Assembly: GCA_016716335.1 (NCBI GenBank)
Contig: JADJWN010000003.1
Coordinates: forward strand, 1 to 64,000
Direction: 5' to 3'
Length of the DNA: 64,000 bases
From: Saprospiraceae bacterium
GTDB taxonomy: Bacteria; Bacteroidota; Bacteroidia; Chitinophagales; Saprospiraceae
The notes beneath the pieces are model-generated. The model ran no database searches. It worked only from the letters and a program-made list of their open reading frames with translations, and was not told the origin of the DNA. Shown in pieces: positions 45,367 to 54,422 of the stretch; the stretch's first letter is position 1; every line of letters starts with the position of its first letter. The translations under genes were made by a program, and so were the position numbers.

Positions 45367-45370
45367 AATC

Positions 45371-46191
45371 ATGACAGCGCAGGGTGCTGAAAGTCTGGAT
45401 ATTACAAGATACCGGGACGGACTGTTTGAGATAGCGGAGGATAGGGTTGCGGTGGAGAGTCCGCTGGAAATCCGTATGAAATATTCTAAGCAGGGCCAGC
45501 AACATCTTAAATCCATCGCTGTCACCATGCGTACTCCGGGCAATGACACAGACCTCGCTATGGGTTTTTTGTTTACAGAAGGTATCATACAGACAAAAGA
45601 GGATGTGCAGTCTGTCGTTTGTACCGGTGAGAATATCCTTGAAGTCAGATTGAATGAAAAAGTCCGGTTTGATGAAGAAAGACTGCAACGTAACTTTTAT
45701 ACTACCTCCTCATGCGGTGTATGTGGCAAGGCTTCCATAGAGAGTGTTCAGACAGAAAATGTCTGGCTCCTTGGTCATCTGATATCCGGATAAAGGCTGA
45801 TGATATTTTGCTAATGAATGAAAAACTCTCTAAAGGACAAAAGCTGTTCGGCCTCACAGGCGGAATTCATGCGACCGGATTTTTTAATACCGGAATGGAG
45901 TTAATGTTAATCCGTGAAGATGTAGGAAGGCATAATGCGATGGACAAACTGATTGGTGCCTACATGGGTGACCATGCATTTCCGATGGCCGGGGTGGTCA
46001 TGGTCAGTGGACGGGCAAGTTTTGAACTGGTTCAGAAAGCAAGCATGGCAGGTATTCCGGTGCTTGTAGCTGTGGGTGCTCCCAGCAGTCTGGCGATAGA
46101 GCTGGCACAGGCACAGGGTATGACACTTATTGGTTTTTTAAAAAAGGACAGATTTAATATTTATTCATGTCCGGAGAGAATTGTCTTGTAA
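45371..46191 (+). CDS. fdhD: FdhD sulfurtransferase for formate dehydrogenase maturation, frameshifted
   Basis: About 273 residues. Two starts are possible: ATG 45353, overlapping DUF7009 by 14 nt, or ATG 45371, preferred for lack of overlap. FdhD passes sulfur from IscS to the molybdenum cofactor of formate dehydrogenase-type enzymes. The essential CxxC is in SSCGVCGKAS; other landmarks are TPGNDTDLAMGFLFTEG, GGIHATGFF, REDVGRHNAMDKLIG and VSGRASFELVQKA. The frame is lost at about 45774 (one base missing around TTGGTC), after VWLLG. All motifs survive on both sides, so an error is likely. No formate dehydrogenase gene lies in the window. Confidence 0.88.
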
Positions 46192-46753
46192 TGCGATCAA
46201 AGGACTTAAAGGAGTAATTCTGGCCGGAGGATACGGCACCAGAATGGGAGGCGTAGAAAAAGGACTGATGATGATTCATGATATGCCTCAGTATATGTTT
46301 CTTTACAAGCTATTGCAGAGGGTCACTGATGATGTAATCTTGTCGCTCAGACAGGAACAGGTATCCCTGTATCCAGTGCCGGAAGCCATGACAGTTGTAC
46401 CGGATGAGTACAGAGATATCGGTCCGATGGGAGGCATCCTGACTTGTCTGAAACAGCTCCGGTCGCCTCTGCTTGTACTATCATGTGATCTTTACCGGGT
46501 TGAAAAAAAGACCCTGGATATATTGCTTCTCTACCGTGACAGCTCATATTTCGGCACCGTGTTTTATGATGAGGTTAATGGCTATTTACAGCCGTTGTGT
46601 GCCATATACGAGACAAGCTGTATTCCTGTATTGGAAAACACTGTTGCTGCAGGTGATTATTCATTGCATAGGATGATAAAAAGCAGCAACTTCAGAATTG
46701 TCAATACTCAGGAAACATTATGGTTTGTAAATATGAATTTTACAGATAGCTGA
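46181..46753 (+). CDS. mobA: Molybdenum cofactor guanylyltransferase
   Basis: 190 residues. Adds GMP to molybdopterin to make the guanine dinucleotide cofactor. Nucleotide-binding motif ILAGGYGTRMGGVEKGLM; metal/substrate region VLSCDLYRVEKKTL; the C-terminal half is less conserved. The only in-frame start is TTG 46181, inside fdhD. An ATG at 46191 overlaps the fdhD stop (TAATG), and if the AAA at 46199-46201 were one A longer it would begin MRSKGLKGVILAGG, so this gene too may contain an indel. Operon with DUF7009 and fdhD, ended by a strong hairpin. Confidence 0.85.
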   Translation: MSCNAIKGLKGVILAGGYGTRMGGVEKGLMMIHDMPQYMFLYKLLQRVTDDVILSLRQEQVSLYPVPEAMTVVPDEYRDIGPMGGILTCLKQLRSPLLVLSCDLYRVEKKTLDILLLYRDSSYFGTVFYDEVNGYLQPLCAIYETSCIPVLENTVAAGDYSLHRMIKSSNFRIVNTQETLWFVNMNFTDS

Positions 46754-46762
46754 AAAAAATAA

Positions 46763-46795
46763 AAAAGCCGGCATGTAACTTTTATGCCGGCTTTT
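46763..46795. terminator. Bidirectional rho-independent terminator
   Basis: AAAAGCCGGCAT and ATGCCGGCTTTT form a perfect 12-bp stem with a 9-nt loop, 10 nt past the mobA stop and 20 nt from the convergent gene's stop. It serves both. Confidence 0.9.
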
Positions 46796-46815
46796 GATAA
46801 GTTGCGAAGACATAC

Positions 46816-47397
46816 TTATAACGCCCACACACCTCCCACTTCACTGTAATTGATACAGCCTTTATATGGGCCGGGAATCGGGTCATATTTGAGTAAGCCC
46901 TTGGCGCCTACCTCGCTGGTACAATATCCTGCTATAGTGAGCTCTTTAACAGCTCTGAAAATATGCGGTTTTTTATTTCCTTCTGTTTTGGTATCATCCA
47001 TATCGGCGGCTTCCTTAGCCATAATTTCGAGTACCTGTTCCCTCTCATTATTGTTGAGGGCCACAAAGGATTTGGTGTACTTGGCTTTGGCTACTTCATT
47101 AAAAGATTTCAGTTTTTCTTTGAATTCTTTGCGATCCTCTTCAGAGACTAATACCGCCATCACATTGTCAATATATCTTTCACACATGGCATCCTTGGCC
47201 CCTGGTGTATCTGTAGCGGGTAAGATGGTTTCACATATTTCTGACAGCAATTCTATTTCATCATTGGATAATGCGGCAGGCTGCCAGTCTGTGGACCGGT
47301 CTGCCTTGCATCCATTCAGGATAGCTGCTGTGGTACCTGCTGTAAGGGTGTAGCCAAGCAGCAGGGTAGTGGTCTTTAAAACTTCTCTTCTGTCCAT
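46816..47397 (-). CDS. Gluconate 2-dehydrogenase subunit 3-family protein
   Basis: 193 residues. The N-terminus has a twin Arg and hydrophobic stretch (MDRREVLKTTTLLLGYTLTA) ending in AILNGC, so it is a Tat-exported protein, possibly lipidated. The domain LSNDEIELLSEICETILPAT and the Cys in the ENVMC-like MCERYIDNVMAV match the small subunit of periplasmic flavin sugar dehydrogenases. It partners the GMC flavoprotein encoded 19 nt upstream, helping its export or folding. Confidence 0.88.
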   Translation of the reverse strand: MDRREVLKTTTLLLGYTLTAGTTAAILNGCKADRSTDWQPAALSNDEIELLSEICETILPATDTPGAKDAMCERYIDNVMAVLVSEEDRKEFKEKLKSFNEVAKAKYTKSFVALNNNEREQVLEIMAKEAADMDDTKTEGNKKPHIFRAVKELTIAGYCTSEVGAKGLLKYDPIPGPYKGCINYSEVGGVWAL

Positions 47398-47416
47398 GAT
47401 CTTGATTTTAGCGGGA

Positions 47417-49126
47417 TTAAAGATTTCCTTTTTTCAATTCTTCAACGGCATAGTTGGCAGCTCTTGCGGTGAATGCCATATATGTCAGCGAAGGATTCTG
47501 ACAGCCGGCAGATGTCATGAATGAGCCGTCTGTCACAAACACATTTTTTACAGCATGCATCTGATTCCATTTATTGAGTACGGAGGTTTTAGGGTCTCTA
47601 CCCATTCGGGCGGTGCCCATTTCGTGGATGCCAAGTCCCGGATTGCAGCCATGGTCGTAGGTCTTTACATCCTTGAGGCCTGCTGCTTCCAGCATTTCTG
47701 CAGCATCAGACATCATATCCTTACGCATTTCGTATTCATTGGTCTTCCACTCTGCATCAAGATTGAGAGTGGGTAGACCGAAAATATCTTTTTTATCTCT
47801 GTTCAGTGTGACTTTGTTTTCATGGTATGGCAGACATTCGCCAAATCCCATCAGTCCCATAGTCCAGTCCCCCGGTGTAGATATTGCATCCTTGAGTGCT
47901 TTGCCATAATTGGCTTCTGCAATGTATCTGCCCCAGCCCTCTCTGCCGGCTCCTCCCTGATATCCAAAGCCACGGATATAATTCGGACGTTTGGTTTTGG
48001 CATCGAGATTCTGAAATCTCGGGATGTAAATACCATTGGGTCTTCTGCCTTTGAAATACTGGTCTCTGAATTCTTCTGACCTTCCACTGGCACCGAGCCT
48101 GAAGTGGTGATCCATCAGATTGTGTCCCAGTTCTCCGCTGTCGTTACCCAATCCGTCAGGGAATCGGTCAGATGTAGAGTTGAGTAAAATCTGTGTGGTG
48201 CCCAGAGTGGATGCACACATGAATATCACTTTGGCAAAATACTCCTTACTTTCTTTGGTCTCTGCATCCAGTATGCGTACTCCGGTGGCTTTTTGGGTAT
48301 TGTTGTCAAAAATTATCTCCGTGACGATAGAAAACGGCCGTATCGTTAGATTGCCGGTAGCTTCAGCAGCCGGCAGGGTAGAGGCGTTGCTGCTGAAATA
48401 TGCACCATAGGGACATCCACGCATACAGCGGTTTCTTGACATACAGGTGCCCCGACCATTGTGTCCACCCTCTGAGGTGATGTGAGCTGTTCTGCCTATG
48501 GTCAGTTTTCTCCCCGGGAATGCGGCTTCCATTTTGGCTTTTACTGACTTTTCCAGGCAGTTAAGTTCCATTGGAGGCAGAAACTGGCCATCAGGCAACT
48601 GCGCCAATCCTTCTTTCTGACCGCTGACTCCGATAAATTTTTCCACATAATCATACCATGGAGCAATATCTTCATATCTCACCGGCCAGTCAACGGCTAT
48701 TCCGTCCTTAAGGTTGGCCTCAAAATCCATAGGACTGAGTCGGTAGGACTGCCTGCCCCACAACAATGACCTGCCACCTACATGGTAAGCTCTGATCCAG
48801 TCAAAAGGTTTGATCTCTGTGTAAGGGTGCTCAGTATCCTTAGGCCACCAGTGTATCTGTGCGGGATTGATGGTATAACCGGTTCGGGACTGCACGGGAT
48901 AATCCTTTAGCTCCTCAAGGGTCATCCTGTTGCGGTTGGGCAATTCCCAGTCATCTAAGTTGGCAGTCGGGTAATCTCCATGCTTAACCATCCTTCCCCG
49001 CTCGAGTACAAGGGTTTTCAGCCCTTTTTCGGTCAGTTCTTTGGCTGCCCATCCACCACTGATACCGGACCCTATGACTATGGCATCATAGCTTACTTCA
49101 TTTGCGCCTTCAGAATTAAAATACAT
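47417..49126 (-). CDS. GMC-family sugar oxidoreductase (FAD)
   Basis: 569 residues from ATG 49126; a longer frame overlaps the upstream gene and is rejected. FAD-binding Rossmann VIGSGISGGWAAKELTEKG with ERGR; the middle holds a Cys-rich MSRNRCMRGCPYGAYFSS segment; the C-terminal block GLGIHEMGTARMG ends with TSAGCQNPSLTYMA and carries the His/Asn active-site pair. No signal peptide of its own, so it is probably carried out by the Tat-signal subunit. Together they resemble glucoside 3-dehydrogenase/gluconate 2-dehydrogenase complexes, which make 3-keto sugars. A cytochrome partner is not adjacent. Confidence 0.9.
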   Translation of the reverse strand: MYFNSEGANEVSYDAIVIGSGISGGWAAKELTEKGLKTLVLERGRMVKHGDYPTANLDDWELPNRNRMTLEELKDYPVQSRTGYTINPAQIHWWPKDTEHPYTEIKPFDWIRAYHVGGRSLLWGRQSYRLSPMDFEANLKDGIAVDWPVRYEDIAPWYDYVEKFIGVSGQKEGLAQLPDGQFLPPMELNCLEKSVKAKMEAAFPGRKLTIGRTAHITSEGGHNGRGTCMSRNRCMRGCPYGAYFSSNASTLPAAEATGNLTIRPFSIVTEIIFDNNTQKATGVRILDAETKESKEYFAKVIFMCASTLGTTQILLNSTSDRFPDGLGNDSGELGHNLMDHHFRLGASGRSEEFRDQYFKGRRPNGIYIPRFQNLDAKTKRPNYIRGFGYQGGAGREGWGRYIAEANYGKALKDAISTPGDWTMGLMGFGECLPYHENKVTLNRDKKDIFGLPTLNLDAEWKTNEYEMRKDMMSDAAEMLEAAGLKDVKTYDHGCNPGLGIHEMGTARMGRDPKTSVLNKWNQMHAVKNVFVTDGSFMTSAGCQNPSLTYMAFTARAANYAVEELKKGNL

Positions 49127-49157
49127 ATTTTCCGATTTTTTTGGTTTGTTAATTACA

Positions 49158-50060
49158 TTACAATCCATCTGATCTCACCGTACAGATGCGAACAGCATCC
49201 TGCAGAGATTCTATAGGATCCGGTCTGGTAGGTATAAATTCCTGTCCGATATATCCGGTATATCCCGTTGCTGCGATTGCCTTTATGATGGCCTTGTAGT
49301 TCAGTTCCTGAGTATCGTCAATTTCATTCCGGCCGGGCACTCCTCCGGTATGATAGTGACTGATATAATCCTTGTATTTGCGGATGGTGGCTATCACATC
49401 ACCTTCCATAATCTGCATGTGATATATATCATACAACAGTTTGAAGTGAGGTGAACCGAGCTTATCCACCAAAGCTACGCCCCATTCAGTGTGATCACAC
49501 TGATAGTCCTTGTGATCGACCTTGCTGTTGAGCAATTCCATGACCAGAAGCATATTGTATTTGCCGGCAAGTCTGGCTACCTTATCCAGACCTCTGGCAC
49601 AGTTTTCCAGACCCTTTTTGTCAGAGATTTTATTTCTGTTTCCTGAAAAACAAATGATTTGCCTGATTCCATAATCAGCAGCTCTGGGTATAAGCTGCTC
49701 ATAGTCTTTGAGCAATTTGTCATGATTTTTTGGATCGTTAAATCCCTTGGTGATATGCAGGGGACTTCCGTTGGCCATGGCACAGTCGAGTCCGTTTTCT
49801 ATGACGACTTTGTATTCATCATAATCCAGAAGCTCTATAGAAGCCACACCGATAGCCTTGCAGGCCAGAATTAGAGCTCCCAAAGGTATCTTATTATAGC
49901 ACCACCTGCTTGCTGAATGTTTATAACTGAAAGGTGAACCTTGAGGTACAGACACTACCGGTCGCAGAGACGTCAGTTTTTTTGAGACTTCAGACAATGC
50001 GAGCAAGCCTGCCCCCGCTGCTGACCTTTTTACCCAGTCCCTTCTGTTTATTGACATCAA
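49158..50060 (-). CDS. Exported sugar phosphate isomerase/epimerase-like TIM barrel
   Basis: 300 residues. It begins with a Tat signal (NRRDWVKRSAAGAGLLALSE), so the protein is periplasmic. The barrel shows metal-ligand Glu/Asp/His in LLVMELLNSKVDH, FKLLYDIYHMQIMEGD, HYHTGGVPGRNE and YIGQEFIP, close to hydroxypyruvate isomerase-like members. It ends 31 nt before the GMC start, in the same direction. An exported isomerase beside a GMC dehydrogenase fits processing of oxidised (3-keto) glycosides in the periplasm. The substrate is inferred by context only. Confidence 0.87.
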   Translation of the reverse strand: MMSINRRDWVKRSAAGAGLLALSEVSKKLTSLRPVVSVPQGSPFSYKHSASRWCYNKIPLGALILACKAIGVASIELLDYDEYKVVIENGLDCAMANGSPLHITKGFNDPKNHDKLLKDYEQLIPRAADYGIRQIICFSGNRNKISDKKGLENCARGLDKVARLAGKYNMLLVMELLNSKVDHKDYQCDHTEWGVALVDKLGSPHFKLLYDIYHMQIMEGDVIATIRKYKDYISHYHTGGVPGRNEIDDTQELNYKAIIKAIAATGYTGYIGQEFIPTRPDPIESLQDAVRICTVRSDGL

Positions 50061-50246
50061 GATTTTATTTTAGAACGTGGCTGTTATTGATAAATTATTT
50101 TGTTTTATGACACCTTGCAACGATTATTCAAAATATTATTGCATTTGAATTAATTGCGGTTTGAAAGGTAGCACTTTTCAGATTTATTTCAAAAAATCCG
50201 GTATTTTTTCTTTTGATATAGAATTGATTGTCCCAATGAATGAAAA

Positions 50247-50281
50247 CAAAGGCAATGAATAGGGAAGATCCATTGCCTTTG
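50247..50281 (-). terminator. Terminator of the His-rich lipoprotein gene
   Basis: CAAAGGCAATG and CATTGCCTTTG form a perfect 11-bp stem with a 13-nt loop, followed on the minus strand by TTTTCATT, 30 nt past the stop at 50311. Confidence 0.85.
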
Positions 50282-50310
50282 AGGGTAAAAGCTGAGAAGA
50301 GCTGATCTTG

Positions 50311-50712
50311 TTACTGGTTCAGGGATTCTTTTATGGCAAGTATTGCATTTTTCCACTCAGTCTGCACCTGTTTGATTTCCTCGGGTGAAAGATGCGTTGG
50401 TGCCTGACTGCCGCTGTGACTGTGGTCATGATTATGTCCTGAATGGTCATGGGGTACACCGGGTACTTCCACCATATTTTTTTTCCAGTCATTAAAAGCT
50501 TCCATCAGGATTTCATATTTCTCTTTACCTTCTGTGGTAGTATCACCGGCCATCGCCTCTTTAATCATAGATTCCACCTCTTCGCCGATGTGTATAGCAT
50601 CATGCTGTATATCAAAAGCTTCCTGCAGGACAGGATCGATTTGGGCTTTATCTTTACAATCGGTCAATAAAAACAGACAAATCAGCACGGCTGAAAAATT
50701 AAAGTACTTCAT
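50311..50712 (-). CDS. Small His-rich lipoprotein
   Basis: 133 residues from ATG 50712, where a lipoprotein signal starts (MKYFNFSAVLICLFLLTDC, lipid Cys 19); the longer frame is mostly non-coding-looking. The body is helical, with a middle Glu/Asp-rich part and the His cluster HDHSGHNHDHSHSG (about 93-106), a probable zinc, copper or nickel binding site. A periplasmic or surface metal buffer is a reasonable guess. I do not recognise a named family. It is divergent from the M48 protease gene. Confidence 0.75.
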   Translation of the reverse strand: MKYFNFSAVLICLFLLTDCKDKAQIDPVLQEAFDIQHDAIHIGEEVESMIKEAMAGDTTTEGKEKYEILMEAFNDWKKNMVEVPGVPHDHSGHNHDHSHSGSQAPTHLSPEEIKQVQTEWKNAILAIKESLNQ

Positions 50713-51011
50713 GATTTTATAAAATTTGTGAAGTACAAACATATATTTTTTTTCGGTAAAATGGGCTTTCATTTTCAATTTTTTCCTCTCAGGAGGACAA
50801 TTAAATTCCGGATTTACGCTGAAATGCGTAGTTTCAGTGTAGGGTACATTCCTATATTTTCTGTATTCCAACGGTTTAATGCAATAGGGTATTAATAGGA
50901 ATATAACATTCTTATCTGTAACTTTAATGGCAGGTATGAGTCAAAATGAAGGGAGAGCATTGGTGCTTTCACTCAATGTCCTTATTTTTACTTTTCAAAA
51001 TTGAAAAAGGT

Positions 51012-52466
51012 ATGCATATCAGAATGTTTTCAATCATTGCACTGACAGCCATGCTGGTATCATGTGCGAGAAATCCTGTGACAGGTAAGAAAGAATTTAT
51101 GCTTATGTCTGAATCTCAGGAAAGAGCCCTGGGTATGGAATATGATCCATCCATAGTAGCACAGTATGGATTGTATGAAAATCCGGAGCTGCAGGCATTC
51201 ATTACAGACAGAGGTAAAAAGATGGCGGCGGTATCCCATCGTCCCAATCTGAATTATGAATTTAAAATTCTGGATTCGCCCATAGTCAATGCCTTTGCCG
51301 TGCCCGGAGGATATGTATATTTTACGAGAGGGATTATGGCGCACTTCAATAATGAAGCGGAGTTTGCCGGAGTGCTGGGTCATGAAATCGGACATATTAC
51401 AGCCAGACATTCGGCACGCCAGTACAGTCAGCAGATGATAGCTCAGGTATTGCTGATCGGTGGGATGGTAGTATCCGAGGAGTTCAGAAAATTTGCCGAT
51501 GTGGCACAGACCGGCATAGGATTGCTTTTCCTCAAATACAGCAGAGACAATGAGTCCGAATCCGATAAGCTGGGGTGGAATACTCTACAAAAATTGGGTA
51601 TAATGCACAATACATGGCAGGTTTCTTCAATACGCTCAAGCGACTGAGCGGCGGGGACGGAGCTCTGCCTACCTTTCTTTCCACCCATCCTGATCCGGGA
51701 GACCGTAACAGAAGGGTAGGGGAACTGGCCACTCAGGCACAGCAAAACATGGATCCTTCACAGCTCAAAGTAAACCGGGACAGCTATCTGCGGATGATTG
51801 ACGGCATTGTTCATGGAGAGGATCCGAGACAGGGTTTCGTAGAGAATGGTATGTTTTACCATCCTGAACTGAAATTTCAGTTTTCCATACCGCAGGCATG
51901 GAAGACATTGAATACTCCCTCCCAGGTACAGATGGCACCCGACAATGGTAAGGCACTCATGGTGCTTGGGCTTGAAAATGTCAAAACACTGCAGGAAGCA
52001 AGGGATAAGGTAATCAAAGACAACGGTTTACAGGTGATAGAATCCTCCAGTATTCAGGTGAACGGATTGCCCGCCATAGCATTATTGAGTGATCTGGTGC
52101 AGCAAAATCAGCAGGGAGGTCAGCAGTCAGCCCCTCTGCGGGTACTTACCTATCTCATACAGTATAATAATCTGATTTATAAGTTTCATGGATTAAGTAC
52201 CCAGGCGGACTTCAATACTTATTTTACCAACTTTCAGACCACTATGAGAAGCTTCAGAGCCCTGACAGATGCCGCCAAGCTCAACAGGAAGCCTACTACT
52301 ATAAAAAATAAAGGAAGCTGCCAAAACGGCTACTTTACAACAGCATCTGGTGGATGAGGGAATGCCCCAGTCACGATTCAACGAGATAGCAGTGTTGAAT
52401 GGGATGGAGCTGAATAGCACAATCGAGGCCGGTACTCTGTTCAAAGTGTTGGGTGGAGAATTGTGA
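51012..52466 (+). CDS. M48-family metalloprotease lipoprotein (BepA-like), two frame breaks
   Basis: About 485 residues from ATG 51012, which opens a lipoprotein signal (MFSIIALTAMLVSC). Zinc motif HEIGH in GVLGHEIGHITARH, and the third ligand in NESESDKLG. After a G4 run at 51572-51575 (one G missing) the frame resumes VEYSTKIGYNAQYMAGFFN. The C-terminal part (from about 250) is a non-catalytic beta region. A second break occurs at an A6 run (52303-52308), after which EAAKTATLQQ continues to the stop at 52464-52466. Relatives such as BepA/LoiP work on outer-membrane protein assembly and quality control. Confidence 0.87.
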
Positions 52467-52500
52467 GTTGTATATTTTGAAAAAAATCAGATTGAAAAAT

Positions 52501-52532
52501 TTTGACAAGTGCTATAAAAGCCACTATCTTTG
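52501..52532 (+). promoter_or_regulatory. tRNA operon promoter
   Basis: TTTG (52501-52504) and TATCTTTG (52525-52532) are separated by 20 nt, a full match to the Bacteroidota -33/-7 consensus, about 40 nt before the first tRNA. It is the best promoter in the window. Confidence 0.75.
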
Positions 52533-52572
52533 CCACGCTTTTAGAAAAAAGTTCTTTATGTAGTCACTTAAA

Positions 52573-52645
<73 letters not shown>

Positions 52646-52664
52646 CATTTTAAGTCTCATTAGC

Positions 52665-52749
52665 GCCCGGGTGGTGGAACTGGTAGACACGCAGGACTTA
52701 AAATCCTGTGCCCATTGCGGCCGTGCCGGTTCGATTCCGGCTCCGGGTA
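52665..52749 (+). tRNA. tRNA-Leu (TAA)
   Basis: 85 nt class II tRNA. Anticodon stem CAGGA/TCCTG with loop CTTAAAA, anticodon TAA. It has a long variable arm (TGCCCATTGCGGCCGTG) and T-arm GCCGGTTCGATTCCGGC. The acceptor GCCCGGG pairs with TCCGGGT through two G-T pairs. It lies 19 nt after tRNA-Gly in the same transcript. Confidence 0.95.
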
Positions 52750-52916
52750 CCCTCAAATTACACTTTCTTAATCCTTTTCTTTTTTTCCTGATTCAATCAT
52801 ATGGGTCTTCGCTATACTGTATGCGGGATACATTGTATCTTTACAAATCTGTAGTGTTTTTTCAGAAATGAAACTTTGGGATTTGCGGGATTGTTTAATA
52901 TTGAAATCTAAAAGAT

Positions 52917-53468
52917 ATGCCTACAGAAATACAGGAAATCAAGGAATTGCTCAAGGGATTGGTGGTTGCCCAGAAAGAAACAGATGCAAAGTTTAAGGAA
53001 ACGGATGCAAAATTCAAGGAAACAGACAGACGGATCAACAAGGCATTTGAGCTCTTCGAAGGTCAATGGGGTAAGCTGATAGAAAGTCTGGTAGAGGGAG
53101 ACCTGATACGTCTGTTGAGGGAGCGGGGTATTGATGTACACGAGACGAGCATGCGGAGAAAGGGCAGTCATAAAGGAGAGAATTTTGAGTTTGATATCAT
53201 AGCCCACAACGGCCGGGAGATTGTAATTGTAGAGGTCAAGACTACACTTATGGTGGAGGATGTAAAACATTTTATCCTAAAGCTAAAAAAGGCCAAGGAG
53301 TGGATGCAGGAGTACAGAGACTACAATATATACGGAGCCGTAGCCTATCTGCGGGATCAATCCGGCAGTGCAGCACTGGCAGAGAAGGAGCGGCTGTTTG
53401 TAATCAGGGCGACAGGCAGGTCAGCATCAATAGTGAATAATCAGGAATTTGTACCTAAGGCATTTTGA
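52917..53468 (+). CDS. Coiled-coil protein with PD-(D/E)XK nuclease-like domain, copy 1
   Basis: 183 residues, cytosolic. Residues about 5-50 form a short coiled coil with two ETDAKFK heptads before KETDRRINK. From about 60 a restriction-endonuclease-like fold is seen: the Asp of FEFDIIAHNGRE and the ExK of IVIVEVKTT, as in DUF3782-type proteins. Such genes are abundant, often duplicated, in cyanobacteria and Bacteroidota; their role is unknown, and they may be solitary nucleases or decayed mobile-element products. Preceded by a conserved leader shared with copy 2. Confidence 0.8.
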   Translation: MPTEIQEIKELLKGLVVAQKETDAKFKETDAKFKETDRRINKAFELFEGQWGKLIESLVEGDLIRLLRERGIDVHETSMRRKGSHKGENFEFDIIAHNGREIVIVEVKTTLMVEDVKHFILKLKKAKEWMQEYRDYNIYGAVAYLRDQSGSAALAEKERLFVIRATGRSASIVNNQEFVPKAF

Positions 53469-53692
53469 TTAGAGTAAAGTTATCCTGACAACATTGAAAC
53501 ACTTAAAACTTGTATCCTGAGATTTATAATATGAGGAAGTACAGATGATAATTCCCTTGAAAAACGGAATAATCCGGGGCTTTCATAGCCTGTCTGCTAT
53601 GAAATTTTTATATTTATGAAATAATTCAAGCAATCTGGAAATAATGAAACTTTGGGAATTGCGGCATTGTTTAATATTGAAATCTGAAAGAT

Positions 53693-54265
53693 ATGCCTAC
53701 TGAAATAGAGGAAATCAAGGAATTGCTCAAGGGATTGGTGGTTGCCCAGAAAGAAACGGATGCAAAGTTCAGGGAAACAGATGCAAAGTTTAAGGAAACG
53801 GATGCAAAATTCAAGGAAACGGACAGACGAATCAACAAGGCATTTGAGCTTTTCGAAGGTCAATGGGGTAAGCTGATAGAAAGTCTGGTAGAGGGAGACC
53901 TGATACGTCTGTTGAGGGAGCGGGGCATTGATGTACATGAGACGAGCATGCGGAGAAAGGGCAGTCATAAAGGAGAGAATTTTGAGTTTGATATCATAGC
54001 CCACAACGGCCGGGAGATTGTGATTGTAGAGGTCAAGACTACCCTGAGAGTAGAGGATGTAAAACATTTTATCCAAAAGCTAAAAAAGGCCAAGGAGTGG
54101 ATGCAGGAGTACAGAGACTACAATATATACGGAGCCGTAGCCTATCTGCGGGATCAATCCGGCAGCGCAGCACTGGCAGAGAAGGAGCAGCTGTATGTAA
54201 TCAGGGCGACAGGCAGGTCAGCATCTATTGTGAATAATCAGGAATTTGTACCTAAGGCATTTTGA
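53693..54265 (+). CDS. Coiled-coil protein with PD-(D/E)XK nuclease-like domain, copy 2
   Basis: 190 residues, nearly identical to the copy at 52917, with three ETDAK(F)(K/R) heptads instead of two. Differences elsewhere are few (for example LRVEDVKHFIQ for LMVEDVKHFIL, EKEQLYVIRA for EKERLFVIRA). The PD-(D/E)XK residues (FEFDIIAHNGRE, EVKTT) are intact in both, so both are potentially active. High identity implies recent duplication or ongoing gene conversion. Confidence 0.8.
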   Translation: MPTEIEEIKELLKGLVVAQKETDAKFRETDAKFKETDAKFKETDRRINKAFELFEGQWGKLIESLVEGDLIRLLRERGIDVHETSMRRKGSHKGENFEFDIIAHNGREIVIVEVKTTLRVEDVKHFIQKLKKAKEWMQEYRDYNIYGAVAYLRDQSGSAALAEKEQLYVIRATGRSASIVNNQEFVPKAF

Positions 54266-54365
54266 TTAGAGTAAAGCTATCCTGATTAATAATGCCTGAA
54301 AGTTCTTTAACCGGATTAGGATTTGTTACTTGAGTTCAGGTTTCAGAACTAAAGCAGGCTCAGAT

Positions 54366-54402
54366 AAATTAAACTTGGTAGAATTGTGATCCGGTTTAAT
54401 TT
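54366..54402. terminator. Possible bidirectional terminator
   Basis: AAATTAAAC and GTTTAATTT are a perfect 9-bp inverted repeat with a 19-nt loop between the convergent nuclease-like gene and gpsA. It is AT-rich and so weak. Confidence 0.4.
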
Positions 54403-54422
54403 CTTCTTTCTATGCTCCAATA

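Larger units (their letters stand above)
52866..54285. repeat. Tandem duplication of a nuclease-like gene with flanks
   Basis: Copy 1 spans 52867-53488 and copy 2 spans 53643-54285. Each includes about 50 nt of upstream leader (beginning AATGAAACTTTGGG) and about 20 nt after the stop (ending TATCCTGA). Offset is 776 nt on the left and 797 on the right; the difference is one extra 21-nt unit in copy 2. About 154 nt of unique DNA separates them. Confidence 0.9.

Noticed and set aside
50713..50871. Longer N-terminus for the His-rich lipoprotein
   Set aside because: The extra 53 residues look like translated intergenic DNA and would place the lipoprotein signal inside the protein.
53597..54076. 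Open frames on the minus strand opposite the duplicated nuclease-like genes
   Set aside because: They appear in both copies only because the coding strand is duplicated. No start context or domain supports them.
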